A stretch of 64,000 bases of DNA from Tundrisphaera lichenicola (GCF_051175385.1 NZ_CP195106.1:558001-622000); one strand, 5' to 3'. Positions 8,066-17,778 are shown, counted from the first letter of the stretch. The notes: generated by a model from the sequence alone, not told the origin. Program-made: numbers and translations.

Positions 8066-9082
8066 TCAGCGATCGTCCATCGGCGCCGATGCGGATTCGC
8101 CTTCCTTGACGCAGACGACGTGGAAGAGCGGCCCCACCGCCTTCGCGGCGACCTGTCCGGTCCGACTGGCCACCGTCCGGTTGTAGACGCGGGCCAGCCC
8201 TTTCTTGATCGGCCCGAACGCGACGAGGTCGGCCTCGGGCAGCCCGGGCGCAATCAGGTCGCCCCGCTTGAACGGGCTACGCCGGATCAGACGTTTCCAT
8301 TCGCCGAATCCGAGCGTCCGGATCGCCCGAAAGTCTTCGTTGTTGACGCTTCGGACGTATCGGGCCATCCAGGCCCTGGGCAGGAAGCCGACGCCCCAGA
8401 CCTGGACGTGCGGCTCGGGTGCCAGGCTGAATCGGTTGGGCGAGGCCAGGAACAGTCGCCCCCCGGGGCGGAGGACCCGGTGGGCCTCGGCCAGGGTCGC
8501 GGCCTGGTCGTCGACGTGCTCGATCACGTCGCCGGCGACCACCCCGGCGAAGCTCTCGTCCGCGAACGGCAGGCGTTCGGCACACCCGCAAGCGAGCTTG
8601 ATATGGGCAAATCCTTCCTCGTCGAGCCGCTTCCGGGCCACCATCAGCCATCGGAGCGCGATGTCGACCCCGGCGACCTCTCGGCCCGACCCGCCCACGG
8701 CCGACAGGAACGATCCGCTCCCGCATCCCAGGTCGAGCAGGGGCCCCGCGTCCTCCGGGAGCCCGAGCGAGTCGAGCCAGGCCCGGACCCGGTCGGGGGC
8801 CGTCCGGATGTGCTCGATCTGCCTCCGCCGGAGGTGCGCCGGGATCTCGGGCGAGAGGTCGAAATAGCGATCGAGGAGCCCCCGGAAGTCGAGCCGGTCG
8901 AAGTCGGCGTCGAGCCCTCGGGCGTAGTCCCAGTCCTCCCGGTTCGAGAGGAAGGCGTCCTCGGAGGTCCGGAGGTCGATGATCCCCCGGAGCCCTGGAT
9001 AGGTGGCCTCGCACCCGGGGCAGGACCATCGTTCCGGCCCGCCTTCCGGGATCGAGCCGCATCGCGGGCAGATGATCGTCAT
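8066..9082 (-). CDS. class I SAM-dependent methyltransferase with N-terminal zinc ribbon
   Basis: A 338-residue protein. An N-terminal zinc-ribbon-like segment with two Cys pairs (CPRCGS at residues 5-10 and CPGCEATYPG about 16 residues later) precedes a Rossmann-fold methyltransferase. Motif I is LLDLGCGSGSFL, followed by an acidic residue after the next strand (EVAGVDIALRW), motif II-like GVVAGDVIEHVDD and the HRVLRPGGRLFL segment typical of Methyltransf_11. A Trm112-like ribbon before this fold is common in enzymes modifying lipids, quinones or sugars; the substrate cannot be read from the sequence. AAGGAGG lies 8 bases before the start. It ends 128 bases from the convergent upstream gene. 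Confidence 0.88.
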   Translation of the reverse strand: MTIICPRCGSIPEGGPERWSCPGCEATYPGLRGIIDLRTSEDAFLSNREDWDYARGLDADFDRLDFRGLLDRYFDLSPEIPAHLRRRQIEHIRTAPDRVRAWLDSLGLPEDAGPLLDLGCGSGSFLSAVGGSGREVAGVDIALRWLMVARKRLDEEGFAHIKLACGCAERLPFADESFAGVVAGDVIEHVDDQAATLAEAHRVLRPGGRLFLASPNRFSLAPEPHVQVWGVGFLPRAWMARYVRSVNNEDFRAIRTLGFGEWKRLIRRSPFKRGDLIAPGLPEADLVAFGPIKKGLARVYNRTVASRTGQVAAKAVGPLFHVVCVKEGESASAPMDDR

Positions 9083-9136
9083 CGGGCGGGCCTCCTTGCC
9101 CCGGGGAAGTCGGCCGATCGCGGGCCGTGCGTCGGA

Positions 9137-11416
9137 TCAGGGGAGCGTGGCGTAGAGGACGATGTTGGTGGCAATCCTCAGGGCGCTCTCGTGAGTATAT
9201 CCTTTGCAGTCGATCCCGGCCTGCTTCTGGAGGGCGCAGCCGAGGTCATACTTGGAGTAGATGATCGCCCATCGGCCGTCGACCTTCACGCCTTCCAGCT
9301 CGGGGTAGTCGGACTGGCCCCCGGCGGCCGCGGTCCTCCTGGCATCGGCGAGGTCGTAGCCGATCTTCCGGGAGTAGAAGTCGTCGTCCTTGGGGATCGG
9401 GACCAGGGGGTTGCCGGGCATCAGCTCGGCGACGAACCTCCGGAAGGAGGCGTCGAAGCTGGCGCTGCCGCAGGCGGCGTCGGCGAAGAGGGTGCCGCCC
9501 CCCGGTGTCAGGTGGCGTCGGAGGGCCTCGCGATCCTCCTCGGAGAAGGAGACGGCGGCCCGGCCGTGGAGGTAGATCAGGGGGAAATGGACCAGGCTGG
9601 GGTCGCGGGGGAAGAGTTCCTTGTGGTTGATGACCACGTCGAACTTGAGCTTGTCGCGCAGGGTGGTGGTGAGGTTGGGGATCGCCAGGGGGGCGATGTT
9701 CCAGTCGCCGGCATGGCGAAGCTTGGCGATCTGGAGGGCCCCGCGCCTGGGCCGTTCTTCCTTGAAGTCGGCGATGTCGCGGGTGGCCAGCTTGTCGGCG
9801 GGCATCTCGCGCCCGGTCGCGTAGTCGATCACGTTCTGGCCGAGCGCGGTGGCCGCCCTGACCCGGGGATGGCCCGGCGACTTGTCGAGCTGGTTCCAGT
9901 AGCAGGAGAGGTCGTCGGGCGAGAAGATCACGACGGTCCGGCAGCCGTGCTCGATCCCCCAGAGCGGATGAGATCGAGACATTTCGACGAGATTATACTT
10001 GGATCGCCAGACGGCGTGGTCCTCGGCCAGGGGGTGGAGGTCGAGTTCGGGCTCGGGGAAGACCCGCTTCATCAGGGCCTCGAAGCCGGCCCGGAATTGC
10101 TCCTTGCCGCAGCAGGCCTCGGCGAAGATCAGGCCGCCCTGCTCGACGAAGTCGCGGAGCCGTTCCTCGCCGGCCTTGGAGAAGACCGGGGCGTCGTGGC
10201 CGTTGAAGTAGGCGATGGGGGCCTGGAGCATGTCCTCGACGCTGGCGACGTCGGGGTTGACCACCTGCCAGGTCAGCAGGTGCTTCCAGTCGCGAGAGAC
10301 CACCCCGACGAGGTTGGTGATGTCGTCGTGGTCGTTGTTCCAGTCGGCATTCGGGCCGTGTCGGAGCTTGTTGACCAGGACCGGGGCCCGCCCCTTGGCC
10401 AGGAACAGGAGCGAGAAGCTGGTGGTGATGACCGGGTCGTTCTCGGGCCCCTGGCCTCGCCAGAAGCCCTGGAGGCGGTCCTGGTTCCGGACGAGGTACG
10501 CGGCCCCTTCGCGGTACCAGTCGTTGTTCCCGAAGAACCGACGCCCGCTCAGGCGGCCGACACGCTCGAGCCCATAAAGATAATAGTAATGCCAGGTCTG
10601 TCCCGAGTTGATGTTCTGGGTCACGTCGAAGTGGTTCGACATCCAGTCGATCCCGCGCTGGAGGCTGGGGCTGACGGCCTCATCGCCGCAGTGCTCGATC
10701 CGGTCGCCGACCAGGGTCTCGCGCCCCTGGACTTGCTTCAGGCCGGTGATGACCAGGCTGGCGATCCCGGCGCAGGTCATGCTGCCGGTCGAGCCCTGGC
10801 CCTGGTGGTAGCCCCAGCTCCCGTCATGATTCTGGGTCGCCTCCCAGTAGCGGCGGGCCCGGAGCCAGACCTCGGGCTTGACGAAGATCCCGGCCTCATT
10901 GGCGGCATTGAGCCCGAGCAGGGCGTACTGGCTGTTCGAGTTGTCGCCGCCGGCACCCCGCCCGAATCCCGTGCTGTAAGTCCAGGATCCGTTGGTGGTT
11001 TGGGCCTGCTCCAGCCACCCGGTCTGCCGCTCGATCTCGTCCCGGTATTTCGCGGGATCGGCGGCGGCGTAGGTCATCGCCAACAGGGCTCGGGTGTAGG
11101 TCTCATGGGTCGGGGTCACGGTGGCCTGGCCCAGCGCGTCGAGGGCCCGACTCATCGGCTCGGAATTGGCCGGGACTCCGGCGGTCAGCAGGGCGAGCGT
11201 GACCAGGGCCGACTCGCCGGGCTCGGTCCCCCAGGTCCCGTTGGGACGCTGGATCTTCAGCAGGAAGGCCACCCCGCCCTGGATCGACCGCTCGACCTGC
11301 TCGCGGGTCACCTCGGCCGGGGCCGCCGAGAGCGGCGGCGCGAGGGCCGTCGCGAGCCAGCAGGAGGCCCAGGCCGCGATCGTCCATACCCGTCGCCCGA
11401 GTCGGTTAAGGATCAC
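9137..11416 (-). CDS. prenyltransferase/squalene-cyclase-repeat protein with two DUF4159 domains
   Basis: A 759-residue secreted protein. Signal peptide about residues 1-32 (cleavage near LSAAPA). Residues 40-340 hold repeats like those of terpene cyclase and prenyltransferase alpha-alpha toroids (QRPNGTWG, TTNGSWTYS, NHDGSWGYHQ, FWRG), and residues from about 380 and again from about 560 hold DUF4159-type domains (IAYFNGHDAP..., LIYLHGRAAV...). The DxDD motif of squalene-hopene cyclases is absent, so enzymatic cyclisation is unlikely. The combination is typical of planctomycetes and its function is unknown. The start is GTG at 11416, with GAGGGAGG six bases upstream. Divergent from the glycosyltransferase at 11645. 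Confidence 0.88.
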   Translation of the reverse strand: MILNRLGRRVWTIAAWASCWLATALAPPLSAAPAEVTREQVERSIQGGVAFLLKIQRPNGTWGTEPGESALVTLALLTAGVPANSEPMSRALDALGQATVTPTHETYTRALLAMTYAAADPAKYRDEIERQTGWLEQAQTTNGSWTYSTGFGRGAGGDNSNSQYALLGLNAANEAGIFVKPEVWLRARRYWEATQNHDGSWGYHQGQGSTGSMTCAGIASLVITGLKQVQGRETLVGDRIEHCGDEAVSPSLQRGIDWMSNHFDVTQNINSGQTWHYYYLYGLERVGRLSGRRFFGNNDWYREGAAYLVRNQDRLQGFWRGQGPENDPVITTSFSLLFLAKGRAPVLVNKLRHGPNADWNNDHDDITNLVGVVSRDWKHLLTWQVVNPDVASVEDMLQAPIAYFNGHDAPVFSKAGEERLRDFVEQGGLIFAEACCGKEQFRAGFEALMKRVFPEPELDLHPLAEDHAVWRSKYNLVEMSRSHPLWGIEHGCRTVVIFSPDDLSCYWNQLDKSPGHPRVRAATALGQNVIDYATGREMPADKLATRDIADFKEERPRRGALQIAKLRHAGDWNIAPLAIPNLTTTLRDKLKFDVVINHKELFPRDPSLVHFPLIYLHGRAAVSFSEEDREALRRHLTPGGGTLFADAACGSASFDASFRRFVAELMPGNPLVPIPKDDDFYSRKIGYDLADARRTAAAGGQSDYPELEGVKVDGRWAIIYSKYDLGCALQKQAGIDCKGYTHESALRIATNIVLYATLP

Positions 11417-11644
11417 GCCTGGCCTCCCTCGATGGACCTTCCGCCTCGCGGCCGGAGTCGAGCGGCGTCGGCCGGTCGTCCTCGGATACCTCTCCCATCA
11501 CCCTATCCGACATCGCCCCGAGATGCCAGTGACGACGACTGTCCGACATCCCGCCGAAGACCGGGGTTGACCCCTCGGGGAGCCTCGGGAAAGATAACGC
11601 CCGCGCGGAGGAGCCGCGGGAGCCCGATTGCCGACCCAGGACGG

Positions 11645-13447
11645 ATGACCATGACGACCGCCCCCCCGGCCCGGCGCGACCCGGTCCTCTGGCTGATCCT
11701 GGCCGCCTCGATCGGGCTCTCGACCCACCGGATCGGCCATGTTGGGCTCCATTACTCCGACGAGTCCTACCACGCGATCGTCGCCCGGAACCTGCTGAAG
11801 CACCCGCTCAAGCCCACCCTGATCGACGTCCCGTACCTCGCCTACGACCCGACCCACTGGGGCGAGAACCACGTCTGGCTCCACAAGCCGATCGTGCCGC
11901 TCTGGACGATCGCCGGTTCCTTCGCGGTCCTGGGCGTGAACAACATCGCGCTCCGGCTCCCCTCGGCCTTGCTGGCGACCGGGGCCGTGGCCCTGACCTA
12001 CCTGATCGGCCGGAGGCTCTTCGGCCGCCCGACCGCGCTGATCGCCGCCGGTCTCCAGGCGATCAACCCGGCCATCACCATGCTGGTCCAGGGCTTCCTG
12101 TTCAGTGATCATGTCGACATTTCCTTGTTGTTCTGGGTCGAGGTCGGCGTCTATTTCCTGGCCCGGGCGATCGACTCGGGCTCGTGGGCCGATGTCCTGG
12201 CCGTGGGAGTCGCGCAGGGGATGGCTTATCTTTCCAAGAGCTACCTCGGGGCGATCCTGATCGGCCTGGCGGCGACGGCCTGGTTGCTCCCGAAGGTCGG
12301 GATGGCCTCGAAGGACGCCTCGCGGCTGACGTTCCGCCACCTCCTGGGCCTGATGGGGGCCACGCTCGTGACGGTTGCCCCGTGGACGATCCATTGCGCC
12401 CGGAACTTCCCGGCCGAATTCGCCCACGAGCATGGTTATGTCTTCACCCACCTCGGGGCTGGGGTCGAGGGCTGGGGGGCCCCGTGGGATCGACTCGTTT
12501 TCGACTACCTGATCGGGCTCTACCACGGGTTCTATCCCCCGCTGATCGTGGCTGGGGTCGTCCTGGTCGGCTCGGCCGTGATCGGTCGGGACGGGCCTTT
12601 GCTCTTCCTCTATGCCTGGCTGTTCGGCGTGCTGGCCCCGCACGTGGTCGCCTCGACGAAGACGCCTTCGGCGACCCTGATCGCGATGCCCGCCGGATTC
12701 CTGCTGCTGGCCCGCCTGATGGTGGAAGGCTGGCGGGGGCGATCGACTGCCCTGGCGGCCTGGCTCGGATTCGCGACGGTGGGCCTGATCTGGCCCGCCC
12801 CGATCGGCCGGTTCGGCAAGGGCTATCCCGATCCGCCCGCGTCCAACGGAGTGATGCTGGGCGCGACCTGGGTCTTCGAGCATCTGGCCCTCGCGGGCTC
12901 GGTCGGGTTGGCGGCCTTCCTGGCCTTGTGGTGGGTCAACCTCGGGCTAACGAACTTCGATGCGATCCGGCCCCCCCTCAGCCCGGCCCTCTTCTGGGGA
13001 AAGGCGGGCCAAACTCGAACAAATATCTCCAAGATTTTGCCCGTCCTCCGATGCCTGGCCGTGGCCTCGACCCTGATCATTGGCGTGAGGGTGACCCTGG
13101 CGGCCTGGGCCGTGACCGAGCGGAGCGAGAACCGGCCGTTCGTCTTCGAACTGGCCGAGTTCGCCCGAGACCGGCTCCCGGGAAATGCCGTCCTCCTCTT
13201 CGATGGGGTCGATCGCGGCGACCACCAGAACGCGATGTTCCTGCTCGACCGGACCTGCTACCAGCTCCGGGGCCGATCCGCCGACGAGCTTGCCCGGCAG
13301 GTCCGACAGGCCGGCGGGGTCCCTTTCGTCGTGACCGCCGGGACGGTCCCCTGGCCCCGTCGGTTCGCCGGGACGGCCGACCCCAGGGGGCTTTATGAGT
13401 GGCAGGGAGCCGAGGTCGCCGCCGGCCCCGCCGATCGGCCGCGATGA
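11645..13447 (+). CDS. GT39/ArnT-like integral membrane glycosyltransferase
   Basis: A 600-residue polytopic protein with about 10-12 predicted membrane helices. Just after helix 1 comes HYSDESYHAIVARNLL, which fits the acidic first-loop catalytic motif of GT-C enzymes of the GT39/ArnT superfamily (polyprenyl-phosphate-sugar donors). A conserved block (HKPIVPLW, ALRLPSALLA, LIGRRLFG) follows. The C-terminal about 120 residues form a soluble periplasmic domain (ELAEFARDRLPGN...). The open frame continues far upstream, but that part is antisense to the DUF4159 gene, and the ATG at 11645 begins the first transmembrane region. Likely transfers a sugar from a lipid carrier on the outer face of the inner membrane; donor and acceptor unknown. 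Stops 15 bases from the convergent YfhO gene. Confidence 0.85.
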   Translation: MTMTTAPPARRDPVLWLILAASIGLSTHRIGHVGLHYSDESYHAIVARNLLKHPLKPTLIDVPYLAYDPTHWGENHVWLHKPIVPLWTIAGSFAVLGVNNIALRLPSALLATGAVALTYLIGRRLFGRPTALIAAGLQAINPAITMLVQGFLFSDHVDISLLFWVEVGVYFLARAIDSGSWADVLAVGVAQGMAYLSKSYLGAILIGLAATAWLLPKVGMASKDASRLTFRHLLGLMGATLVTVAPWTIHCARNFPAEFAHEHGYVFTHLGAGVEGWGAPWDRLVFDYLIGLYHGFYPPLIVAGVVLVGSAVIGRDGPLLFLYAWLFGVLAPHVVASTKTPSATLIAMPAGFLLLARLMVEGWRGRSTALAAWLGFATVGLIWPAPIGRFGKGYPDPPASNGVMLGATWVFEHLALAGSVGLAAFLALWWVNLGLTNFDAIRPPLSPALFWGKAGQTRTNISKILPVLRCLAVASTLIIGVRVTLAAWAVTERSENRPFVFELAEFARDRLPGNAVLLFDGVDRGDHQNAMFLLDRTCYQLRGRSADELARQVRQAGGVPFVVTAGTVPWPRRFAGTADPRGLYEWQGAEVAAGPADRPR

Positions 13448-13462
13448 AGTTCAGGCCCCGAA

Positions 13463-16015
13463 TCAACGTCCCAAATACTTGCTCATCGGCTTGATCGCGT
13501 CGATGCCCGCCGACCAGGTGAACCGGTGGAGCGAGCCTTCCCATCGGGGGTGGAGCATCGGTCCGCCGGGGCCGAGCTTCACGGCCGAGGCGAGCGTGAA
13601 GGCGAGCAAGAGCCCCCCGAACCAGATGGGCCAGGTCCGGGGCCAGCTCACCGGGGCGTGTGCCGGGTCGGGCTCGGCGACGGGGCGCGGCCAGGCCAGG
13701 CAGGCCAGGACCCCGATCAGGCCGATCGCGGTCAGCACCAGTCCGGTCCTCAAGCCGGCCGGCTCATAAGTGAAGATGACCCGATGCGATCCCTTCGGGA
13801 CGAACACCGCGCGGAAGCCGGCGAAGGCGGGCCGGATCGGGGCCGCCTGGCCGTCGAGGGTGGCCGACCAGCCGGTGTCATAAGTGTCGGCCAGGACGAG
13901 GTAGGCGGGGGTCCGGGCTTCGACGTCGACCTCGACCCTTTCGTCCTGATCGACCGCGATCCTGGCCGATCCTTCCACCGCGGCCCCTTCGGGGAGGGGG
14001 CGGCCGGGGTCCTCGACGATCACTCGGTCCCGGATCGCGGCCCCCAGGTCGTCGAGGGCCTTCGATGCGGCGGCCTCGTCGGCCACGTAGACGGGTTGTC
14101 CCATCAGTCGTGCTCGCGGCTGGGCCCCGTCGAGCCGGTGGATGTAGGCGGAGCCGGCCTTCTGGATGTCCCCGGGGTAGCCCGGGACGGGCCGACCCGT
14201 CACGAGATGGGTGACGCCTTCGACCTCGTACCGGGCCAGGACCGGGTTGGCGTGGTCGTGAAATATCAGCATTCTTCGAGGATAAATCGGCGTGTGTCCC
14301 ATCGCCGAGGACAGGCCCCAGATCGGCGGGAGGCTCCAGGCCAGGGTGTCGCGGACCTCGAAGAAGTCGACCGGCCGGGAGGCGAAACCGGGCTCGGCCG
14401 CGGATTTCTCGGCCGCGCCGAAGACTCGGATCGTCGAGGGGTCGGCCTTGATCCGTCGGGCCGACTCGGGGGGGATGGTCCAGTACGATGGGTCGATCGT
14501 CGGGACGTCGGCGACGTGCGAGCCGAGGAGGTCGAGCATCACCAGCAGGGGGATCGGGGCGATCAGCCAGGCTCGACGCCGGGCCGCGACCTCCTTCGCC
14601 GCCCTCGCGATCAGCCACCAGGCCGCCAGCCCGAGCCCGAGCGTCCGCCCGACTCCGATGGCGACCTCTCGGCCGAGCCATCGGAAATGCTCGAGATGTT
14701 CGGGCGTGGTCCAGCGTCGGGAGTCGGTCCATGCGGGGAAGTAGACATAGGTCGCGATGACGATCGATCCGGCCAGCATGGCCAGGACGAACGCGGCCGT
14801 CGAGCGGAGCCGGAACCGCCCCGGGCTCGCCAATCGATCGACTCCCACGCTCGCCAGGGCCGCCACCGCGAGCGAGACCCAGAGGTGATAACGCACGGGG
14901 ATTCGCGAGCTGCCCACGACCGGGACCAGATTCATGTGGTCGAATAAGGCGGTGAAACGGCCGAGCATGAAGACCGCCCCGAGCCCGCCCAGGACGATCC
15001 AGGAGGCGACCCATCGATCGCGGCACGCACCTGCCCCGACGAAGGCCAGGGCCATGCCGATCAGGCCGAGGTAGGCGTTCATCTCGTGGTAGGGGTAGTA
15101 GCCATCGGGCCAGTCGGTGTCCCGGGCGAGCGTCCCGTAGGCCTCGCGGACGGCCAGCGTCGGCAACAACTCGGGGGCCCACGACCCATAAGTGATCTGC
15201 TCCCAGGTCAGGCCCCCCTCGCGCGGGGAGCGGTCGAGGAGGTCCTTCGATGGGACCCACTGGACCGCCGCGACCGCCACCCCGAGCGCCCCCAGCAGGG
15301 CCACGAAGCCGATCGCCTTGACCCGGCCCGTCCGGCTCCCCGCCGTGGCGGCCCGGCAGAGGGCGTAGATCCCCAGGGCTCCGCCCGTCAGGATCGTATC
15401 CTGCAAGTGGCCGGCGAAGACCTGGCAGGCCAGGGCCAGAGCCCCCAGCGCGATCCCCCGGAGCCGGCCGCCGTCCCAGGCCATCTCCAGCCCCCAGAAG
15501 GCGAGCGGGACGCTCATCAGGGCATTGGCCATGCTCGTGTGGATCAGGTGGGCCCACTCGAATCCGCTCAGGCCGAAGAGCGCGGCGCCGGTCAGGGCCC
15601 CAATCGGCCCGACGTGGCGACGGAGCCACCCATAAGTGAATAGCCCCGTCAGCCAGACCGAGAGGATCGTGTCGAGGTTGAGCGCCCGCCAGGTCGACAT
15701 CCAGGGATAGAGGAAATATTTGAGCGGGTGGAGGTAGCCCGCCTGGCTCTCGGCGAAGAGGGGCAGGCCGTTGTTGATCCCGGGATGCCAGGTCGAGAAC
15801 CGCCCGGCCCTCAGGGATTTCGCCAGGAAGTCGCGATACGGATAATTGATCTCGGTGATGTCGAAATAAAAGAGAGCTTTCCCGAAAAAAAGGGCGTCGC
15901 GGAAGAAGAAGGCCAGCGCGGCGGTCCAGGCGGCGATGGCCAGGAGGTCGACCAGGCCCCAGGGGCGGCGCTCGGGGGACCAGGCCGCCTCGACGGGGGG
16001 CTTCTCGGTGCTCAT
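13463..16015 (-). CDS. YfhO family integral membrane protein
   Basis: An 850-residue protein with a short cytoplasmic N-terminus, about 11-13 membrane helices, and a periplasmic C-terminal domain closed by a final helix pair. Diagnostic YfhO features are FDITEINYPYRDFL in the first loop, NNGLPLFAESQAGYLHPLKY and the C-terminal DTYDTGWSATLDGQ-A-I strand motif. YfhO proteins are GT-C-like membrane proteins linked to glycosylation of surface polymers in Gram-positives; the substrate here is unknown. Start at 16015 overlaps the stop of the upstream membrane protein by four bases (ATGA), so the two are translationally coupled. An in-frame extension further upstream is antisense-like coding noise. 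Confidence 0.88.
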   Translation of the reverse strand: MSTEKPPVEAAWSPERRPWGLVDLLAIAAWTAALAFFFRDALFFGKALFYFDITEINYPYRDFLAKSLRAGRFSTWHPGINNGLPLFAESQAGYLHPLKYFLYPWMSTWRALNLDTILSVWLTGLFTYGWLRRHVGPIGALTGAALFGLSGFEWAHLIHTSMANALMSVPLAFWGLEMAWDGGRLRGIALGALALACQVFAGHLQDTILTGGALGIYALCRAATAGSRTGRVKAIGFVALLGALGVAVAAVQWVPSKDLLDRSPREGGLTWEQITYGSWAPELLPTLAVREAYGTLARDTDWPDGYYPYHEMNAYLGLIGMALAFVGAGACRDRWVASWIVLGGLGAVFMLGRFTALFDHMNLVPVVGSSRIPVRYHLWVSLAVAALASVGVDRLASPGRFRLRSTAAFVLAMLAGSIVIATYVYFPAWTDSRRWTTPEHLEHFRWLGREVAIGVGRTLGLGLAAWWLIARAAKEVAARRRAWLIAPIPLLVMLDLLGSHVADVPTIDPSYWTIPPESARRIKADPSTIRVFGAAEKSAAEPGFASRPVDFFEVRDTLAWSLPPIWGLSSAMGHTPIYPRRMLIFHDHANPVLARYEVEGVTHLVTGRPVPGYPGDIQKAGSAYIHRLDGAQPRARLMGQPVYVADEAAASKALDDLGAAIRDRVIVEDPGRPLPEGAAVEGSARIAVDQDERVEVDVEARTPAYLVLADTYDTGWSATLDGQAAPIRPAFAGFRAVFVPKGSHRVIFTYEPAGLRTGLVLTAIGLIGVLACLAWPRPVAEPDPAHAPVSWPRTWPIWFGGLLLAFTLASAVKLGPGGPMLHPRWEGSLHRFTWSAGIDAIKPMSKYLGR

Positions 16016-17763
16016 GGCGTTGCCCCCTTCGGCCACTGGACGATCACGAGCCCACCCCTTCGTTCGACCTCCCGGCCTCCTTCCGACAAGGCCCGAGCCC
16101 GATAGCTCGGGCCGACCGGGCCGGGGCGAACGATTAGAAACTCCGGACGGCCTCCCGGCAAGCTCCGGGCGATCTCGGGGAACCGCTCCGGGTACTCGGG
16201 GAAGGGTACGCCCCGGACTCGCCCGCCGGTCAGGAACGACAGGCGGTAGACGTCCCAGTAGTCGCCGAAGATCGAGGTCACCTCCGGGTGGGCCTCCAGC
16301 CAGGCCAACGCTTGATCCTCGACGACCTTCCGAACCGGCAGCCCCTTCGAATCGATCCAGCCGAAGCCCGAGTACCAACGAGCCGTGTCGAGGGTCATCA
16401 GGACGGCCAGGCCCAGCGTCATCGGACCAGCCAGCCATCGCCCCGTCGATTTCTGGCGGGCGATCCGTGTCATCATCAGCCCGAAGCCGGTCGACCAGGG
16501 GACCAGCCACGTGACCAGATATCGGTAATTGTCCGAGTTGGTGATGGTTCGGTTGACCAGGAATCCTGCCAGGGTTGCCGCCATCGAGGCCAGGAGCCCC
16601 CAGCGGATCGCGCGGGCGACGGGATCGCTATTGGAGTCCTGAAGATCTGGCTCCCTCCCCACCCGTGGGGGAGGGTTGGGGAGAGGGGGCCGTGGCCTGA
16701 CCTGTAACTTCGATAGACCGTTGGTGCGTTCCTGATCGCTCGCCCCCGCTCCCCGGCCCTCCCCCACGGGGGGGGAGGGGGTCACATTGACAAAAACCAG
16801 CGCGATCATCGATCCCAGGAACATCGAAAGCGATCCCACCGCAACCAGCAGGCCGAACCAGGGAAGGCCCTTGTCCTTCACCGCTCGCGATCCTCCCGGT
16901 AGGCTCGCAGGATCGGGCTCGGACTCGAATCCCGGCAATCGATGCCCCGCGACCAGTCGAGGCAGGCAATCCGTCGCCAGGATTCTCGCGTTCCGGAGGA
17001 TCGACTCGGCTCGGGTGTCGGGCTCCAACTGACCTCGGTAGGCGTCGTGAGGATCGACCCGCTCCCCCACAAGTCGAGGAGTCACCCCCAGGCCCATCGC
17101 CAGGCCGAACGCCAGGACGAAAGCGAACCCTCGGACGGAAGCCCCCGACCACCACCAGCCCAGGCTGGCCGCCACGATCACCCCGCTCAGGCTCACGAGG
17201 AACATCGAATCGAGGTAGAGACCCAGGCCGCAACAGAGGCCCAGGCCCGCCGATCGCGCCCATCCGCCCCGCTTCAGGGTCTCGGCCAGCAGGGCGAACG
17301 CCCCCGCATGCCAGGCCGCCGCCATCAGGTGGCCCCCGGTGATCCGCCCCGAAAGCCAGATCGCCCCCGTCGATCCGAAGACCAGTGGGACCAGCCCCCA
17401 GCTTGCCACCGAAGGCCCGAACGCTCGCCGGTTCATCGCGAACGTCGCCAGGACCACCAACCCATAAGCCACCACCCCGCCCGAGACCAGCGTGATCGGG
17501 TTGGCCCCCCAGATCAACGCCTGGAGCCAGGACAGCCCGACCGGAATGATCCCGATGAACGGGGTCGCCGGGTAATGCCATCGCCAGTGGCCGTTCACCG
17601 CGTCGAGCAATGTGAGGCCGTCGACCGCGAGGTCGCTGTCGAGGTGAGTCCCGGCGTTCATCACCAGCGGGACTCGCGTCAGGACCACCCAGACGACCGC
17701 CAGCGCGAGCCAGGCGAGGGCCGATCGGTTCGAGACTCCGGGGGCGGGAGGGGTAGGGGTCAT
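16012..17763 (-). CDS. polytopic membrane protein, GT-C-like, with in-frame repeat insertion
   Basis: A 583-residue protein with about 10 membrane helices and a soluble C-terminal part (about residues 470-583). The first loop (NAGTHLDSDLAVDGLTLLDA) has acidic residues in the place used by GT-C glycosyltransferases, but the family is not certain. Between two helices, about residues 327-372 form a Pro/Gly/Arg-rich low-complexity stretch (VTPSPPVGEGRGAG ... PLPNPPPRVGRE) encoded by an inverted-repeat element at 16651-16781. The frame is maintained through it, so the gene may still work. It is the upstream partner of the YfhO gene (4-base overlap) and lies 15 bases after the 117-residue protein gene. 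Probably acts with YfhO in surface glycan assembly (inference). Confidence 0.78.
   Translation of the reverse strand: MTPTPPAPGVSNRSALAWLALAVVWVVLTRVPLVMNAGTHLDSDLAVDGLTLLDAVNGHWRWHYPATPFIGIIPVGLSWLQALIWGANPITLVSGGVVAYGLVVLATFAMNRRAFGPSVASWGLVPLVFGSTGAIWLSGRITGGHLMAAAWHAGAFALLAETLKRGGWARSAGLGLCCGLGLYLDSMFLVSLSGVIVAASLGWWWSGASVRGFAFVLAFGLAMGLGVTPRLVGERVDPHDAYRGQLEPDTRAESILRNARILATDCLPRLVAGHRLPGFESEPDPASLPGGSRAVKDKGLPWFGLLVAVGSLSMFLGSMIALVFVNVTPSPPVGEGRGAGASDQERTNGLSKLQVRPRPPLPNPPPRVGREPDLQDSNSDPVARAIRWGLLASMAATLAGFLVNRTITNSDNYRYLVTWLVPWSTGFGLMMTRIARQKSTGRWLAGPMTLGLAVLMTLDTARWYSGFGWIDSKGLPVRKVVEDQALAWLEAHPEVTSIFGDYWDVYRLSFLTGGRVRGVPFPEYPERFPEIARSLPGGRPEFLIVRPGPVGPSYRARALSEGGREVERRGGLVIVQWPKGATP
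16651..16781. repeat. inverted-repeat (MITE-like) element inside a coding sequence
   Basis: The arms at about 16651-16690 and 16738-16781 are imperfect inverted repeats of each other, about 40 bases long, each centred on CCCTCCCCCAC / GTGGGGGAGGG. The unrelated middle is about 47 bases. Translated, it gives the SPPVGEGRG / LPNPPPRVGRE pattern I associate with dispersed intergenic repeats often mis-called as proteins. It encodes no transposase, so any mobility would need factors elsewhere. No target duplication could be fixed by eye. Confidence 0.7.
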
Positions 17764-17778
17764 GGTGGGGATGATGGG

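Noticed and set aside
7934..11644. Very long open frame on the plus strand reaching back from the GT39 glycosyltransferase gene
   Set aside because: The upstream 1200 codons lie antisense to the methyltransferase and DUF4159 genes, which have clear domains; the frame stays open only because of the high GC codon bias. The real start is taken at 11645.
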